Below are positions 12,015 to 21,530 of a stretch of DNA of 64,000 nucleotides, in pieces. The position numbers and the translations under genes are program-made. The notes under the pieces are model-generated. The model made no database searches and was not told the origin of the DNA. It worked only from the letters and a program-made list of their open reading frames with translations. Source of the DNA: Nocardioides nematodiphilus (GTDB taxonomy: Bacteria; Actinomycetota; Actinomycetes; Propionibacteriales; Nocardioidaceae); contig NZ_JAIWOY010000007.1 in assembly GCF_020216525.1 (NCBI RefSeq), forward strand, positions 1 through 64,000, in the 5' to 3' direction. How positions within the stretch are numbered: position 1 is the stretch's first letter; each line of letters begins with the position of its first letter.

Positions 12015-14575
12015 ATGAGAAGACTGCTGTGAGCACCTGGCCGCCGAACGCCGGCACGAGCACCGACGACGTGTACGAGGCGATCACCGCCTACGTGGAG
12101 GGCCGCGGACTCGAGCTCTACCCGCACCAGGACGAGGCGATCATCGAGCTGCTCGGCGGCGCGAACGTCGTGCTGGCGACTCCGACCGGCTCAGGCAAGT
12201 CCCTGGTCGCGCTCGGCGCCCATGCCGCCGCTCTGGCCAGCGACCGGGTGAGCTTCTACACCGCCCCGATCAAGGCGCTGGTGAGCGAGAAGTTCTTCGA
12301 TCTGTGCTCGGTCTTCGGCGCCGAGAACGTCGGCATGCTCACCGGCGACGCGTCGGTCAACGCGGACGCCCCGATCATCGCCTGCACCGCGGAGGTGCTG
12401 GCCAACATCGCCCTGCGAGAGGGCTCGCGCGCCGACATCGGGCTCGTGATCATGGACGAGTTCCACTATTACGGCGAGCCCGATCGCGGCTGGGCCTGGC
12501 AGGTGCCGCTGCTGGAGCTGCCGCAGGCCCAGTTCCTGCTGATGTCGGCGACGCTGGGCGACACCCGTGAGCTGCGCGAGGACCTGACCCGCCGCAACGG
12601 CCGCGAGTCGGTCCTTGTCGACCAGGCCGAGCGCCCGGTGCCGCTGAGCTTCACCTGGGCCATGACCCATCTTGCTGAGACGCTCGAGGAGCTGGTCAGC
12701 ACCGGTCAGGCCCCGGCCTACGTCGTGCACTTCACCCAGGCCGCGGCCGTCGAGCACGCCACCGGGCTGCTCAACGCCGGGTGGATCACGCCGCCGGACA
12801 AGGACGCCCTGGCCGAGCGCCTGGCGGACGTACGGTTCGCGGCCGGCTTCGGCAAGACGCTGGGCAAGCTGCTGCGCAAGGGCATCGGCGTGCACCACGC
12901 CGGCATGCTGCCCCGCTACCGCCGCCTCGTCGAGCAGCTCGCCCAGGCCGGCCTGCTCCGGGTCATCTGCGGCACCGACACGCTCGGCGTGGGCATCAAC
13001 GTCCCGATCCGCACGGTCCTCTTCACCGGTCTGGCGAAGTTCGACGGCCGGCGCCAGCGGATCCTGCGCACCCGTGAGTTCCTCCAGATCGCCGGCCGCG
13101 CCGGGCGCGCGGGCTACGACACCCACGGCTACGTGGTGGTCCAGGCGCCCGAGCACATCATCGACAACGAGAAGGCCAAGGCGAAGGCCGCGGAGCGGCA
13201 GGCCGCGGGCAAGAAGAACTCCAAGGCGCAGCTCAAGAAGCCGGCCGACGGCACGGTGGTGTGGAACGAGGCCGCCTTCACCCGCCTGGTCGAAGGGCAG
13301 CCCGAGCCGCTGCAGAGCCGGATGAAGGTCGACAACGCGATGCTGCTCAACGTGGTCGCGCGCGACGAGGACGCCTTCGCGGTGATGCGTCGCCTGGTGA
13401 TGGAGAACCACGAGTCCCGTCGCGAGCAGCTCCGGCTCGCGCGCCGCGCTCTGCGGCTGGCGCGCTCGTTGGTCTCCTCGGGGATCCTCACCCGCCTCGA
13501 CGAGCCCGACGCGTACGGGCGCCGCTACATCCTCACCGAGGACCTGCCCGCCGACTTCGCGCTCAACCAGCCGCTCGCACACTTCGCGCTCGCCGCGCTC
13601 GACACCCTCGACCCGGAGTCGCCCGAGCACACCGTGGAGGTGGTCTCGGTGATCGAGGCCGTCCTCGAGCCGCCCCGCCAGCTGCTGCTCGCCCAGCAGT
13701 TCACCGCCCGGGGCAAGGCCGTCGAGGAGATGAAGGCCGACGGCATCGAGTACGAGGAGCGGATGGAGCTGCTCGAGGAGATCACCTGGCCCAAGCCCCT
13801 CGCCGAGCGCCTCGAGGCGCTCTACGAGGTCTACCGCGGTGGCCACCCGTGGCTGCCCGAGGACGCGCTCGACCCCAAGTCGGTCGTGCGCGAGATGTAC
13901 GAGAACGGGATGAGCTTCACCGACATCGTCGGCCGCTACCAGCTCGCCCGCTCCGAGGGCCTGGTGCTGCGCTATCTCACCGACGCGTACCGGACGCTGT
14001 CCCACACCCTGCCCGCCGCGGTCGTGACGCCCGAGCTCGAGGACCTCATCGCGTGGCTGGGGGAGACGGTCCGCCAGATCGACTCCTCGCTGCTCGACGA
14101 GTGGGAGGCACTCAACGATCCGGCGCACGTGCGCGAGGACGTCGCCCACCACGCCCCGCCGCCCCCGCCGCGCGCGCTCTCACAGCAGGGCCGGGCCTTC
14201 GAGGTGATGGTCCGCAACGCGATGTGGGCCCGCGTCGACGCCGTCGCGCGTGACGACCTCGATGCGCTGATGCGGCTCGAGCGGGCCGCCGCGGACCGCA
14301 CCGACCCGCCGGGCGAGGTCGTGATGAAGCGGACCGACTGGGACGACGCGCTCGAGGAGTACTACACCGAGCACAAGTCGGTCGGCACCGCCGGCGACGC
14401 CCGCAGCCCGAAGATGCTCGCCACCCGCGACGAGGGCCGGCTGCGGCACGTCACCCAGACCCTCGACGACCCCGCCGGCCACCACGACTGGGTGATCGAG
14501 GCGGTCATCGACCTCGAGGCCACCGACGACACCGGCGAGCTCGTGCTGCGCACCGAGGCGATGCGACGGCTGTGA
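12011..14575 (+). CDS. Ski2-like DEAD/DEAH-box RNA helicase with DUF3516
   Basis: This 854-aa superfamily 2 helicase has Walker [10 protein letters not shown], a DEFH-type Walker B (MDEFHYY), motif III SAT (LLMSATLGD), and motif [14 protein letters not shown]. The helicase core (about residues 30-400) is followed by a lysine-rich linker near 385-415 and a long C-terminal region matching DUF3516, as in a family conserved in actinobacteria. It probably unwinds structured RNA, but the target is unknown. The ATG overlaps the xerD stop (ATGA) and the downstream lipoprotein GTG overlaps its own stop. Confidence 0.9.
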   Translation: MNEKTAVSTWPPNAGTSTDDVYEAITAYVEGRGLELYPHQDEAIIELLGGANVVLATPTGSGKSLVALGAHAAALASDRVSFYTAPIKALVSEKFFDLCSVFGAENVGMLTGDASVNADAPIIACTAEVLANIALREGSRADIGLVIMDEFHYYGEPDRGWAWQVPLLELPQAQFLLMSATLGDTRELREDLTRRNGRESVLVDQAERPVPLSFTWAMTHLAETLEELVSTGQAPAYVVHFTQAAAVEHATGLLNAGWITPPDKDALAERLADVRFAAGFGKTLGKLLRKGIGVHHAGMLPRYRRLVEQLAQAGLLRVICGTDTLGVGINVPIRTVLFTGLAKFDGRRQRILRTREFLQIAGRAGRAGYDTHGYVVVQAPEHIIDNEKAKAKAAERQAAGKKNSKAQLKKPADGTVVWNEAAFTRLVEGQPEPLQSRMKVDNAMLLNVVARDEDAFAVMRRLVMENHESRREQLRLARRALRLARSLVSSGILTRLDEPDAYGRRYILTEDLPADFALNQPLAHFALAALDTLDPESPEHTVEVVSVIEAVLEPPRQLLLAQQFTARGKAVEEMKADGIEYEERMELLEEITWPKPLAERLEALYEVYRGGHPWLPEDALDPKSVVREMYENGMSFTDIVGRYQLARSEGLVLRYLTDAYRTLSHTLPAAVVTPELEDLIAWLGETVRQIDSSLLDEWEALNDPAHVREDVAHHAPPPPPRALSQQGRAFEVMVRNAMWARVDAVARDDLDALMRLERAAADRTDPPGEVVMKRTDWDDALEEYYTEHKSVGTAGDARSPKMLATRDEGRLRHVTQTLDDPAGHHDWVIEAVIDLEATDDTGELVLRTEAMRRL

Positions 14576-15762
14576 TCGGGAACCTCCAGCGCGTCTCGCG
14601 GCGTCCTGGAGGTATGCCATCCCTGCTGGCCCTGGCCGTTCCGGCCGTGCTGCTCCTCGGGTTGTCGGCGTGCGCGCAGCAGGGCCACACCGACGGGCCC
14701 GACCTCGCCGACCCTGGCGCCGGTCCTGGCACATGGACCGAGATCACCGGCTCGCCGCTCTCGGGACGCGATGACCCGGTGGTCGCCAATGTCGCGGGCG
14801 AGCTGGTCGTCGTCGGCGGCTACGCCGGTCCGGGCTGCCCGCCGGGCGCGGACTGCGCGTACGTGCAGGACGACGAGCGTGACGGGGCCGCCTACTCCTT
14901 CACGACCCACACCTGGCACGCCATCGCGGACGCACCCGAGCCCGTCGCGGGATGGACCTCGCCCGCCGTCGTCGGCGACCGGCTCTACCTGCTCGTCGAG
15001 GGCGCGCTCCTCAGCTGGGACAGCAGCGAGGACGCGTGGCGCGAGCGACCGGTGCCGGGGCACGCCCGCGGTCGCGGTCTCGACCTGACGGTCGATGGTC
15101 GTCGGCTGATCCTCACGTCCGGATCGGACGAGCACGGTGTCCTCCCCGACCGGACCTTCGACACCCGGACCGGTGAGTGGTCCGAGCTCCCGCCGAACCC
15201 GCTCGCACCGTCGTTCGACCGCACCATCACCGCGACGCCGGCCGGGCTGGTGCTGACCGCAGACGCGCTCGACGCCGGGGGCAACCCGGTGGACCCGTCC
15301 CTCGTCCACGCCGCGGTGCTGGCGCCGGGCGCGACGACCTGGCGCGAGCTCCCGCTCACCGGTCAGCTCGCCAGCGGTCCGTGGTCGTGGACGGGCACGC
15401 GCCTGGTCGCGCCGGTCCTCGGTGGCGCCGACGGCGGCGAGGTCGACGACTACGGCCGGACGATCCCGTTCGGCGGCCGTCTCGACCCCATGAGCGGCGC
15501 GTGGAGTCCGTTGCCCCCTGCCCCGACCGAGGGCACCCGCGCCTGGCCGGTGCAGGCGCTCGCCGGCGCGAGGATGGTCATGGCGGGCTGGCTCTACGAC
15601 GACGCGGCCGGGACCTGGACCCGCCTCCCGCGCCCCGCGGAAGCGCCCGAGGAGCCGGGGCCCGCGATCTGGGCCGGGCCCCGGCTCCTCGTGTACGGCG
15701 GTGGCAGCTGGCAGGGCGAGACGTACGTCCGCTCGACCAACGCCTGGATGCTCAGCCGCTAG
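14572..15762 (+). CDS. kelch-repeat lipoprotein
   Basis: This 396-aa protein starts with a positively charged segment (RVSRRPGG), a hydrophobic stretch and the lipobox LSAC, so it should be lipid-anchored outside the membrane at Cys34. The mature part contains several kelch-like motifs (VVVGGYAG, GDRLYLLVEG, RLLVYGGG) and probably folds as a beta-propeller. No catalytic residues can be assigned. The GTG at 14572 overlaps the helicase stop; ATG 14614 is an alternative but has its GGAGGT touching the start. Its stop overlaps that of the convergent S53 protease by 3 nt. Confidence 0.75.
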   Translation: MIGNLQRVSRRPGGMPSLLALAVPAVLLLGLSACAQQGHTDGPDLADPGAGPGTWTEITGSPLSGRDDPVVANVAGELVVVGGYAGPGCPPGADCAYVQDDERDGAAYSFTTHTWHAIADAPEPVAGWTSPAVVGDRLYLLVEGALLSWDSSEDAWRERPVPGHARGRGLDLTVDGRRLILTSGSDEHGVLPDRTFDTRTGEWSELPPNPLAPSFDRTITATPAGLVLTADALDAGGNPVDPSLVHAAVLAPGATTWRELPLTGQLASGPWSWTGTRLVAPVLGGADGGEVDDYGRTIPFGGRLDPMSGAWSPLPPAPTEGTRAWPVQALAGARMVMAGWLYDDAAGTWTRLPRPAEAPEEPGPAIWAGPRLLVYGGGSWQGETYVRSTNAWMLSR

Positions 15763-17762
15763 CGGCGGCCCACCTCCTTGAGGTAGCCACCAGTGACCGT
15801 GCCGACGCCGGTGACGTCGTCCCAGCCGCGGGTGGTCGTCAGCGAGCTGTCCTCGTCGAACGTGCGGACGCTGGCGAGCAGGCCGTCGTCGGCGTTATAG
15901 CCGTTCGCGTAGTCCGAGCGGATGTTGCCGGCGTCGGGGGAGTAGGAGGTGGGGTCGTAGAAGACGCCCGCCTTGCCCGCGAGGCGGTAGATCAGCGGGT
16001 TCGCGAAGCCGATCCGGCCTCGGGAGCCCTGCTGGGCGATCGCCTGGGCGCCCGCCATCAGCGGCGAGGCGAGACTGGTGCCGCCGATGCGGTACTCGCC
16101 GTAGTGCACGCCCGCCGGACCCCAGACGCTCGCGTCCTCGAAGTCCTGGGTCTCACCCACGCGCATGCCGGTGGTCGGGTCGGCGTCCATCGCGATGTCG
16201 GGCACCGCACGGCCGGAGCCGCTGGTGACGACGCCCCGCTGGTAGCTCGGACGGGCGAAGATCTGGCTGAAGCCACCGCCGGCGCCGTAGAGCCAGGTCG
16301 CGCCGGACCAGCTGCTGCCGTTGGTCGTGTACTTGGTGGTGCCCCAGCCGGTCTCGAACTGCCGGGAGTTGGCCTGGGTCACGCCCAGGGCGGTGCCGCC
16401 CACCGCGGTGACGTACGGGTCACCGGACGGGTAGTCGGGGTGGATGTAGCCGGCGTTCGCCTTCTCGTCCCCGTCGTCGCCGGAGGAGAAGTAGAACCCG
16501 ATGCCCTGCACCGCGCCCTGCTGGAAGATCGACTGGTAGGCGTCGATCGTGCCCTGGTCGAGCGTCAGGCACGGCGTCTTGGTGGTGCAGCCGTCGGCGG
16601 GGTCGTTCGCGATCACGGTCGGCTCGCCCCACGAGTTGGTGACGATCGAGGCCTGGTTGAGCTGCACGACCTTCGACAGCGCGGCGAGCAGGTCGTCGTC
16701 GTAGCAGCTGGCCGCTCCGACGTACTGGATGTTCGCGCCGGTGGCCATCGCGTGCACGGCCTCGACGTCGAGCGCCTGCTCGCCGTACCAGCCGTTGCCT
16801 CCGCAGTCCTCGATCGGCGTCGGGGTCACGTCGGTGGCGCCCTCGGGGAAGCTGACGTCGCTGAACTGTCCGTCCTTCAACGCCGGGTCCCCGTGCCGGG
16901 TGGCGTACGTCGAGGCATCCGCGGCCAGCGAGGAGGAGTCGAAGGCGTCGGTGATCGCCACGGTCTGGCCCGCCCCGGTCTTGTTGGTCGGGATGCCGTA
17001 CGCGCCGCGCAGCTGTGAGGGGGTGTAGCCACAGACGGCGTACGGGAGGGTCTTGCCGTGGAACTTCGGCAGACCCGTCGCAGCCTTCTGGCCGTAGTAG
17101 TCCGAGCAGGGAGTCGCGTTCACGAAGCCGGAGGGCGCGCCGAGGTCGGCGGGCTCGCTCTGGTGGGGCGAGACCTTGTGCCCGGCGGGCGTGAGCCCGG
17201 TGACCGCGAGCACCGAGGAGCCGACCGAGTTCGGCACCGAGAGCTGGGAGTCGGGAGCCGGGACGGACTTCCCCTGGAAGCGGTAGGTCGACATCGTGGT
17301 GCCGAACGCGTCGGAGACGGCCGAGGCCGAGCCGGAGACCGCGACGAAGTGGTTGTCCGCGCCGACCGCGGTCACGGTGAGACCGGCACCCTTCAGCCAG
17401 TCCTCCACCTGCGCCACCTGGGCCTGGGTCGGGGCGAAGCGCGCGACGTACTCGTCATGGGTGAGGTACTGCCCGTAGGAGGCACTCGCCGGATCGCTGA
17501 CGTCGGCGACCAGCGCCGCGAGACCGCTGCTGTCATGGCCGCTGAGCCAGACCTTCGCGGCGACCCGGGTCGCCGCCGGGAGGGTGCCGGTCTTCTGGAA
17601 GGCCCCATGGGTCTGCCAGGCCGGACGACTGCCGGCGAGCTCGTGCCGGCCCGATTGCGAAGCATTGGCCGGCGAAAGGCCGACCATGGCGGATCCGACG
17701 GTCGCGATGCCGGCTGCGCCGGCCGCGACGATCGCCAGAACGCTCACCCGAGTGGTGCGCAT
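15759..17762 (-). CDS. S53-family (sedolisin) secreted serine-carboxyl peptidase with pro-domain
   Basis: This 667-aa secreted protease has a signal peptide (about 1-35, PANASQ), an activation pro-domain (about 45-200) and a sedolisin catalytic domain (about 245-660). The catalytic set can be placed: Glu328 and Asp332 in YGEQALDVEAV, Asp429 in SSGDDGD, and Ser563 in GGTSLASPLMAG. A C-terminal Ca-binding region is expected (DVTGVGTVTGG). Sedolisins are usually acid-active endopeptidases. The ATG at 17762 has an AGGAGA site just upstream; the frame stays open much further upstream but that part lies inside parA and is rejected. It is transcribed away from parA. Confidence 0.93.
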   Translation of the reverse strand: MRTTRVSVLAIVAAGAAGIATVGSAMVGLSPANASQSGRHELAGSRPAWQTHGAFQKTGTLPAATRVAAKVWLSGHDSSGLAALVADVSDPASASYGQYLTHDEYVARFAPTQAQVAQVEDWLKGAGLTVTAVGADNHFVAVSGSASAVSDAFGTTMSTYRFQGKSVPAPDSQLSVPNSVGSSVLAVTGLTPAGHKVSPHQSEPADLGAPSGFVNATPCSDYYGQKAATGLPKFHGKTLPYAVCGYTPSQLRGAYGIPTNKTGAGQTVAITDAFDSSSLAADASTYATRHGDPALKDGQFSDVSFPEGATDVTPTPIEDCGGNGWYGEQALDVEAVHAMATGANIQYVGAASCYDDDLLAALSKVVQLNQASIVTNSWGEPTVIANDPADGCTTKTPCLTLDQGTIDAYQSIFQQGAVQGIGFYFSSGDDGDEKANAGYIHPDYPSGDPYVTAVGGTALGVTQANSRQFETGWGTTKYTTNGSSWSGATWLYGAGGGFSQIFARPSYQRGVVTSGSGRAVPDIAMDADPTTGMRVGETQDFEDASVWGPAGVHYGEYRIGGTSLASPLMAGAQAIAQQGSRGRIGFANPLIYRLAGKAGVFYDPTSYSPDAGNIRSDYANGYNADDGLLASVRTFDEDSSLTTTRGWDDVTGVGTVTGGYLKEVGRR

Positions 17763-17889
17763 GATTCTCCTGTCCGCGACATCGCCGAGATGTCGACTGG
17801 CCACCGATCCTGCGCCCGGTAAAGACGTTCTGGCAAGAGTCTCGGCACAATCGGGCGCGGCCCTCCCCGGACCGGCCCCATCGCACGAG

Positions 17890-17924
17890 TAGAGTCGGGC
17901 CAACGCGGAGATATGTCGACATAT
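17890..17924 (+). promoter_or_regulatory. parA promoter with palindromic operator candidate
   Basis: A TAGAGT -10 hexamer at 17890-17895 predicts a transcript start near 17902. Just after it, at 17911-17924, lies the perfect 14-bp palindrome ATATGTCGACATAT, AT-rich at both ends in otherwise GC-rich DNA. That position, between transcript start and the likely TTG start codon at 17964, is typical for a repressor site. The ribbon-helix-helix protein encoded at 18842 is the obvious candidate to bind it, by analogy with ParG or CopG autoregulation; this is inference. Confidence 0.45.
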
Positions 17925-17963
17925 CCCGCACCGATCCGCCTTCCGGAGAAGCAGGAGCATCCG

Positions 17964-18845
17964 TTGTCCGACGCGTTGCCGTTCGAGTCGCCCATCGCCG
18001 AGCAGCTGGGCCCCACCGGGCGCCCGATGCCGGTCTTCCCGGAGCCGGAGCGACTCGAGCGCCACGGCCCCGCCCGCGTGATCGCGCTGTGCAACCAGAA
18101 GGGCGGCGTCGGCAAGACGACCACCACGATCAGCCTGGGTGCCGCACTCGGCGAGCTGGGCCGCAAGGTCCTGCTCATCGACTTCGACCCGCAGGGCTCC
18201 ATGTCGGTCGGCCTCGGCCTCAACCCCAACGAGATCGAGCTCGGCACCTACCAGCTGCTGATGGATCCGGGCATCTCCTTCGACGAGGTCGTCGTGAAGA
18301 CCAACGTCGACGGCGTCGACCTGCTGCCGGCGAACATCGACCTGTCGGCCGCGGAGATCCAGCTGGTCCACGAGGTCGGCCGCGAGCAGGTGCTGAGCAG
18401 CAAGCTCCAGCCGATCCTCGACCGCTACGACGTCATCCTGATCGACTGTCAGCCCTCGCTCGGCCTGCTGACCGTCAACGCGCTGACCGCCGCCGACGGC
18501 GTCATCATCCCGCTCGAGTGCGAGTACTTCGCGCTGCGCGGCGTCGCGCTGCTCAAGGACACCATCGAGAAGGTCAAGGGCCGGCTCAACCCGCGCCTGC
18601 GCATCGACGGCCTCCTCGGCACCATGTACGACGGCCGCACCCTGCACAGCCGTGAGGTCATGGAGACCCTGGTCGCGGGCTGGGGCGACACCGTCTTCCA
18701 CACCGTCATCCGCCGAACGGTGAAGTTCTCCGACGCGACCGTCGTCGGCGAGCCGATCACCACGTACGCGTCCACGTCCCCGGGCGCCGAGTCCTACCGC
18801 CAGCTGGCCAAGGAGGTGCTCGCCCGGTGGCAGCGCGGCGCGTGA
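17964..18845 (+). CDS. ParA/MinD-family ATPase (Rv1708-type)
   Basis: This 293-aa ParA-type ATPase has the deviant Walker A KGGVGKTT at residues 46-53, the A' motif VLLIDFDPQGSMSVGLG and Walker B VILIDCQPSLG. ParA proteins move cargo along the nucleoid. It is not the parA of the origin-proximal parAB locus by context: it precedes scpA and scpB as in mycobacteria (Rv1708-Rv1710). I prefer the TTG start at 17964, with AGGAG at 17953-17957; ATG 17913 is in frame but lies within the palindrome and has only 2 nt from its GGAG. A role in segregation or SMC loading is inferred. Confidence 0.88.
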   Translation: MSDALPFESPIAEQLGPTGRPMPVFPEPERLERHGPARVIALCNQKGGVGKTTTTISLGAALGELGRKVLLIDFDPQGSMSVGLGLNPNEIELGTYQLLMDPGISFDEVVVKTNVDGVDLLPANIDLSAAEIQLVHEVGREQVLSSKLQPILDRYDVILIDCQPSLGLLTVNALTAADGVIIPLECEYFALRGVALLKDTIEKVKGRLNPRLRIDGLLGTMYDGRTLHSREVMETLVAGWGDTVFHTVIRRTVKFSDATVVGEPITTYASTSPGAESYRQLAKEVLARWQRGA

Positions 18846-19171
18846 AGGTGCCGGCCGCGGACGACATCTTCCGGGCCACCATCGACCCCGCGCCGAGCGA
18901 GCCGGCGCCGGCCGAGCAGAAGCCTGCGAAGAAGGCCGCGCGCGGCACCTCGGGCCGGGTCCGGCACGACGAGAAGATGACCGTCTACGTCACCTCCGAC
19001 GAGCTGCTCGAGCTCGAGCACGCCCGGCTGACCCTGCGCAGCAAGCACGGCGTCGCGGTCGACCGCGGCCGGCTCGTGCGCGAGGCGATCGCGATCGCCC
19101 TGGCCGGACTCGAGGCCGACGGCGAGCAGAGCATCCTCGTACGCCGTCTCGCCGAGCCCGCCGAGGGATGA
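18842..19171 (+). CDS. ribbon-helix-helix-like small protein paired with ParA
   Basis: This 109-aa protein has a disordered, Ala/Pro/Lys-rich N-terminus (to about residue 45) and a C-terminal part that reads like a ribbon-helix-helix DNA-binding domain: a basic strand KMTVYVTSDEL, a helix LLELEHARLTLRSKHG, and a second helix VDRGRLVREAIAIAL. Its start (GTG 18842, or GTG 18827) overlaps the parA stop and its stop overlaps scpA, so it is translated in one run with them. A ParA with a small RHH partner resembles ParF-ParG plasmid systems. Mycobacteria lack a gene at this spot. The DNA target is unknown. Confidence 0.75.
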   Translation: MKVPAADDIFRATIDPAPSEPAPAEQKPAKKAARGTSGRVRHDEKMTVYVTSDELLELEHARLTLRSKHGVAVDRGRLVREAIAIALAGLEADGEQSILVRRLAEPAEG

Positions 19172-20046
19172 CCACGACCGCGGAGCTCGCTCCGGAGCCG
19201 GGCGCCGAGGCCCCCGGCTTCGCCGTACGCCTGACCAACTTCGAGGGTCCCTTCGACCTGCTGCTCAGCCTGATCGCCAAGCACAAGCTCGACATCACCG
19301 AGATCGCGCTGGCGACGGTCACCGACGAGTTCATCGCGTACGTGAAGCAGGGCGGCAAGGAGTGGGACCTGGAGCAGACCTCCAGCTTCCTGCTCGTCGC
19401 CGCCACGCTGCTCGACCTCAAGGCGGCCCGGCTGCTTCCGCAGGGCGACGTCGAGGACGAGGAGGACCTCGCCCTCCTGGAGGCGCGCGACCTCCTCTTC
19501 GCCCGGCTGTTGCAGTACAAGGCGTTCAAGCAGGTCGCCGCCGTGCTCTCGACGCGACTCGCCGACGAGAGCCTGCGCCACCCGCGCGCGGTCGGCCTCG
19601 AGGAGCGCTACGCCACCTTGCTGCCGGAGGTGCTGATCGGGATCGGGCTGGAGCAGTTCGCCGCCCTGGCCGCCAAGGCGATGGCCCCCAAGCCCGGGCC
19701 GCCCGAGCTGACCTTGCACCACATCCACGCGCCTGCGGTGAGCGTGCGCGAGCAGGCCGGGATCGTCGTCGACCGGCTCCGCAGCCACGGCACGATGACC
19801 TTCCGGGCGCTGTGCGGCGACTCCCCGGACACCCTGACCACCGTCGCCCGCTTCCTCAGCCTGCTCGAGCTCTTCCGGGAGGGCGTGATCGGGTTCGACC
19901 AGGTGTCGCCGTTGGGAGAGCTGACCGTGCGCTGGACCGGCGACCACGGTGAGGCGGGCAGCGCCGAGATCGATCTCGACGACCTCATCCATGACGAGTT
20001 CGACGGGCAGCCCCCGGCTGCCGAGCAGGAGAGCAGCGATGACTGA
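19168..20046 (+). CDS. scpA: segregation and condensation protein A
   Basis: ScpA is the kleisin that bridges SMC heads in the bacterial condensin complex. This 292-aa protein has the conserved N-terminal helix FEGPFDLLLSLIAKHKLDITEIALATVTDEFI and the LDLKAARLLP segment, and a C-terminal winged-helix region (VARFLSLLELFREGVIGFDQ). It overlaps the RHH gene by 4 nt upstream and scpB by 8 nt downstream. Length is normal, with a short disordered N-terminal tail. Confidence 0.95.
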   Translation: MTTTAELAPEPGAEAPGFAVRLTNFEGPFDLLLSLIAKHKLDITEIALATVTDEFIAYVKQGGKEWDLEQTSSFLLVAATLLDLKAARLLPQGDVEDEEDLALLEARDLLFARLLQYKAFKQVAAVLSTRLADESLRHPRAVGLEERYATLLPEVLIGIGLEQFAALAAKAMAPKPGPPELTLHHIHAPAVSVREQAGIVVDRLRSHGTMTFRALCGDSPDTLTTVARFLSLLELFREGVIGFDQVSPLGELTVRWTGDHGEAGSAEIDLDDLIHDEFDGQPPAAEQESSDD

Positions 20047-20707
20047 CCAGACCGACCAGACCGACCGGGGCGCCGAGCCCGAGGTCGTAGAGCGGCCCGC
20101 GCTCCCACTTCGCCCGGCCCTGGAGGCCGTGCTGATGGTCGCCGACCAGCCGCTGAGCGCCTCGACGCTCGCCACCGCCGTCGACCACCCGTTGGCCGAC
20201 GTCGAGTCCGCGCTCAGCGCCCTCGCCGCCGAGTACACCGCGCAGGGCCGCGGCTTCGACCTGCGCAACGTCGCGGGCGGGTGGCGGTTCTACAGCCGCG
20301 AGGAGTACGCGGCCGTCGTCGAGGGCTACGTCCTCGAGGGCCAGCAGGCCCGCCTCACGCAGGCCGCGCTCGAGACGCTCGCGGTGGTCGCCTACCGCCA
20401 GCCGGTCTCCCGTGCGCGGGTCAGCGCGATCCGTGGTGTGAACGTCGACGGCGTCATGCGTACGCTTCTGGCACGCGGCCTCGTCGAGGAGGCCGGTCAG
20501 GATCCCGAGACCGGCGCCCATTTGTACCGCACGACCAGCTACTTCCTCGAGCGGATCGGCGTCACCGGGCTCGACGAGCTGCCCGAGCTGGCGCCGTACC
20601 TCCCGGAGATGGACGACCTCGACGACGAGCTGGCGGAGATGACGGGGATGAGCGTCGCGCAGCCCGAGCACCACAGCAGCACCGAGCAGGAGCAGACCCA
20701 TGACTGA
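20039..20707 (+). CDS. scpB: segregation and condensation protein B
   Basis: ScpB dimers bind the ScpA linker and complete the SMC-kleisin complex. This 222-aa protein has two winged-helix domains: the first ends in the GGWRFYSREEYAAVV segment and the second contains LETLAVVAYRQPVSRARVSAIRGV, both hallmarks of ScpB. The ATG at 20039 sits inside the end of scpA. A Gln/Glu/His-rich tail of about 20 residues follows the fold. The rluB ATG overlaps its last 8 bases. Confidence 0.95.
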   Translation: MTDQTDQTDRGAEPEVVERPALPLRPALEAVLMVADQPLSASTLATAVDHPLADVESALSALAAEYTAQGRGFDLRNVAGGWRFYSREEYAAVVEGYVLEGQQARLTQAALETLAVVAYRQPVSRARVSAIRGVNVDGVMRTLLARGLVEEAGQDPETGAHLYRTTSYFLERIGVTGLDELPELAPYLPEMDDLDDELAEMTGMSVAQPEHHSSTEQEQTHD

Positions 20708-21458
20708 GCGCACCGACCTTCCCCTCGACGAGGATGGTCTGATCCGCATCCAGAAGCTGCTCGCGCTCGCCGGCGTCGCCAGCCGCCGCCGCAGCGAGCA
20801 GCTGATGCTCGACGGTCTCGTCGAGATCAACGGCGAGGTCGTCAGCCGGCTCGGGGTCAAGGTCGACCCGGCCAAGGACCTCATCCGGGTCGACGGCAAG
20901 CGACTGCCTCCGATCAGCGAGAAGGTCTACCTCGCCTTCAACAAGCCCGAGGGCGTCACCTCCACGATGAGCGACCCGCACGCCGCGCGGACGCTCGAGG
21001 AGTTCGTCGCCGACCGTCCCGAGCGGCTCTTCAACGTCGGGCGCCTCGACGTCGAGACCACCGGCCTGCTCTTCCTGACCAACGACGGCGACTTCGCGCA
21101 GAAGGTCGCGCACCCCTCGTTCGAGATCAAGAAGACGTACGTCGCCGAGGTCACGGGCCAGCTCTTCCCGCGCCACGTCAAGCAGCTGCTCGAGGGCGTC
21201 ACGCTCGAGGACGGGCCCGTCGACGTCAGCGCGGCCAAGATCCTGCGCGCCACCGACGCCAAGTCGATCATCGAGCTCACCATCCACGACGGCCGAAACC
21301 GGGTCGTCCGGCGCCTGCTCGACGAGATCGGGCACCCCGTCACGCGGCTGACCCGCATCCAGATCGGGCCGGTCAAGCTCGGCACCCTGCGGCCGGGTCA
21401 GATGCGCGAGCTCACCAACGATGAGCTCGGCGAGCTGCTGGACACGGCCGAACTCTGA
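20700..21458 (+). CDS. rluB: pseudouridine synthase, RluB/RsuA family
   Basis: This 252-aa enzyme isomerises a uridine in rRNA to pseudouridine. It has an N-terminal S4 RNA-binding domain (IRIQKLLALAGVASRRRSEQL) and the catalytic core with FNVGRLDVETTGLLFLTNDG, where Asp of RLD is the nucleophile, plus DGRNRVVRRLLDEIGHPV. The place after scpB is conserved (Rv1711). The exact rRNA position modified (23S versus 16S) is inferred from family level only. Confidence 0.92.
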   Translation: MTERTDLPLDEDGLIRIQKLLALAGVASRRRSEQLMLDGLVEINGEVVSRLGVKVDPAKDLIRVDGKRLPPISEKVYLAFNKPEGVTSTMSDPHAARTLEEFVADRPERLFNVGRLDVETTGLLFLTNDGDFAQKVAHPSFEIKKTYVAEVTGQLFPRHVKQLLEGVTLEDGPVDVSAAKILRATDAKSIIELTIHDGRNRVVRRLLDEIGHPVTRLTRIQIGPVKLGTLRPGQMRELTNDELGELLDTAEL

Positions 21459-21530
21459 GCGGACCAGCCGGTCCGATCCCGGCGGCGACGGTCCGATAGA
21501 TTTCGCCCAAGCACAACGAGAGGGAACGAC

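Noticed and set aside
17763-18701. N-terminal extension of the S53 protease frame
   Set aside because: The frame is open but lies antisense to parA; the signal peptide at ATG 17762 with its AGGAGA site marks the true start.
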